In this document: piece by piece, positions 29,815 through 30,202 of the stretch
Layout: every line of letters begins with the position of its first letter
Numbering within the stretch: the first letter of the stretch is position 1
Source: Gymnopus androsaceus JB14
Taxonomy: Eukaryota; Basidiomycota; Agaricomycetes; Agaricales; Omphalotaceae
Direction of reading: 5' to 3'
Assembly (NCBI GenBank): GCA_009733575.1
Contig: ML769955.1
Span: 1 to 30,202 of the forward strand
Length of the DNA: 30,202 nucleotides
Position numbers and translations under genes: made by a program
Notes under the pieces: model-generated
Database searches by the model: none
What the model was told of the DNA's origin: nothing
Seen by the model: only the letters and a program-made list of their open reading frames with translations

Positions 29815-30202
29815 AATTTTCCGCTTCGACCGAAATCAGGTGATCAATCACAACTCATACTCGAACGTTCACTCTCACTCTTCCTACTTACTTATTTTCT
29901 GCTTCACTTTCGGAGGGGACGCACGTCCTCTCCGTCGCTGATAACTTCTTGTTGTTGGCGCTTTTCCGACTTGCTCACTTCTTGTGGCTATGGATTGACT
30001 GCTTGCAGGTATGGTGGTCTTTTCTTTTTGTATAGCTTTGACCACTCATTGTATTTCAGATCCTCATACGGTATATGGGGCCCGACCTCTTTTGTCCGCC
30101 TAGCCCTTTAAAGACGCGTCAATCCGTACTGGTTCTGCCCCCAAAACTGCGATCTCTCAATATGCATCAAACACTCTTGTTCTCGCGACCTACTCAAAGG
30201 CA
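29815..30202. other. Right-edge sequence without a firm gene
   Basis: Pyrimidine-rich DNA with several intron-like boundaries (for example GGTATGG...TTGTATAG at 30009-30045, and TGCAG at 30004-30008). Any gene here continues past the window. Nothing definite. Confidence 0.35.

Overview
The window looks like nuclear DNA of a mushroom-forming basidiomycete (Agaricomycetes-like). The signs are many short introns (mostly 45-70 nt, GT-AG), a NACHT-WD40 receptor with the basidiomycete 'CL-x-GTR' block, and a Zn2Cys6 regulator family typical of these fungi. There are no operons. Gene models below were spliced by eye from splice consensus, reading phase and comparison of duplicated copies.

Layout. 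1-314: edge of an unrecognised minus-strand gene. 315-3160: mostly unassigned sequence with a weak coding-like stretch. 3162-8392: a large NLR-type gene (C2-like N-terminus, helical linker, NACHT ATPase, about 15 WD40 repeats of 129 nt, C-terminal tail). It carries a one-base frameshift, an in-frame stop, a block of three repeats riddled with small deletions, and another frameshift near the end. It is either a recent pseudogene or locally bad consensus. 8393-9900: AT-rich, no gene seen.

9911-24661: a region built by tandem segmental duplication. The ancestral unit was an F-box-like gene (minus), an unidentified plus-strand gene, and a Zn2Cys6 transcription factor (plus). Unit 1 (9911-16356) is longest; unit 2 (16370-21018) keeps a truncated F-box relic; unit 3 (about 21300-24661) keeps a small relic plus the regulator. 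All three regulators can be spliced into intact proteins of 528, 527 and 530 aa with the same ten-exon structure, including a 13-nt microexon inside the zinc cluster. The companion genes have decayed. Degenerate tRNA-like elements lie in the spacers.

24950-25780: first exon of an NADP-dependent reductase, truncated, running straight into about 450 bp holding sixteen GTTNAAC palindromes arranged in helical-turn-spaced pairs. 25892-26433 (minus): candidate multi-exon small secreted-type protein gene with an internal exon-intron duplication. 26869-29506: three consecutive plus-strand genes (190, 250 and 161 aa) for basic, partly disordered, probably nuclear proteins that seem to be very diverged relatives of one another. 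A further short coding-like frame and a perfect 24-bp palindrome lie at 29605-29814.

Most noteworthy: the triplicated regulator with selective retention, the GTTNAAC array, the trio of small nuclear proteins, and the repeat-localised decay in the NLR.
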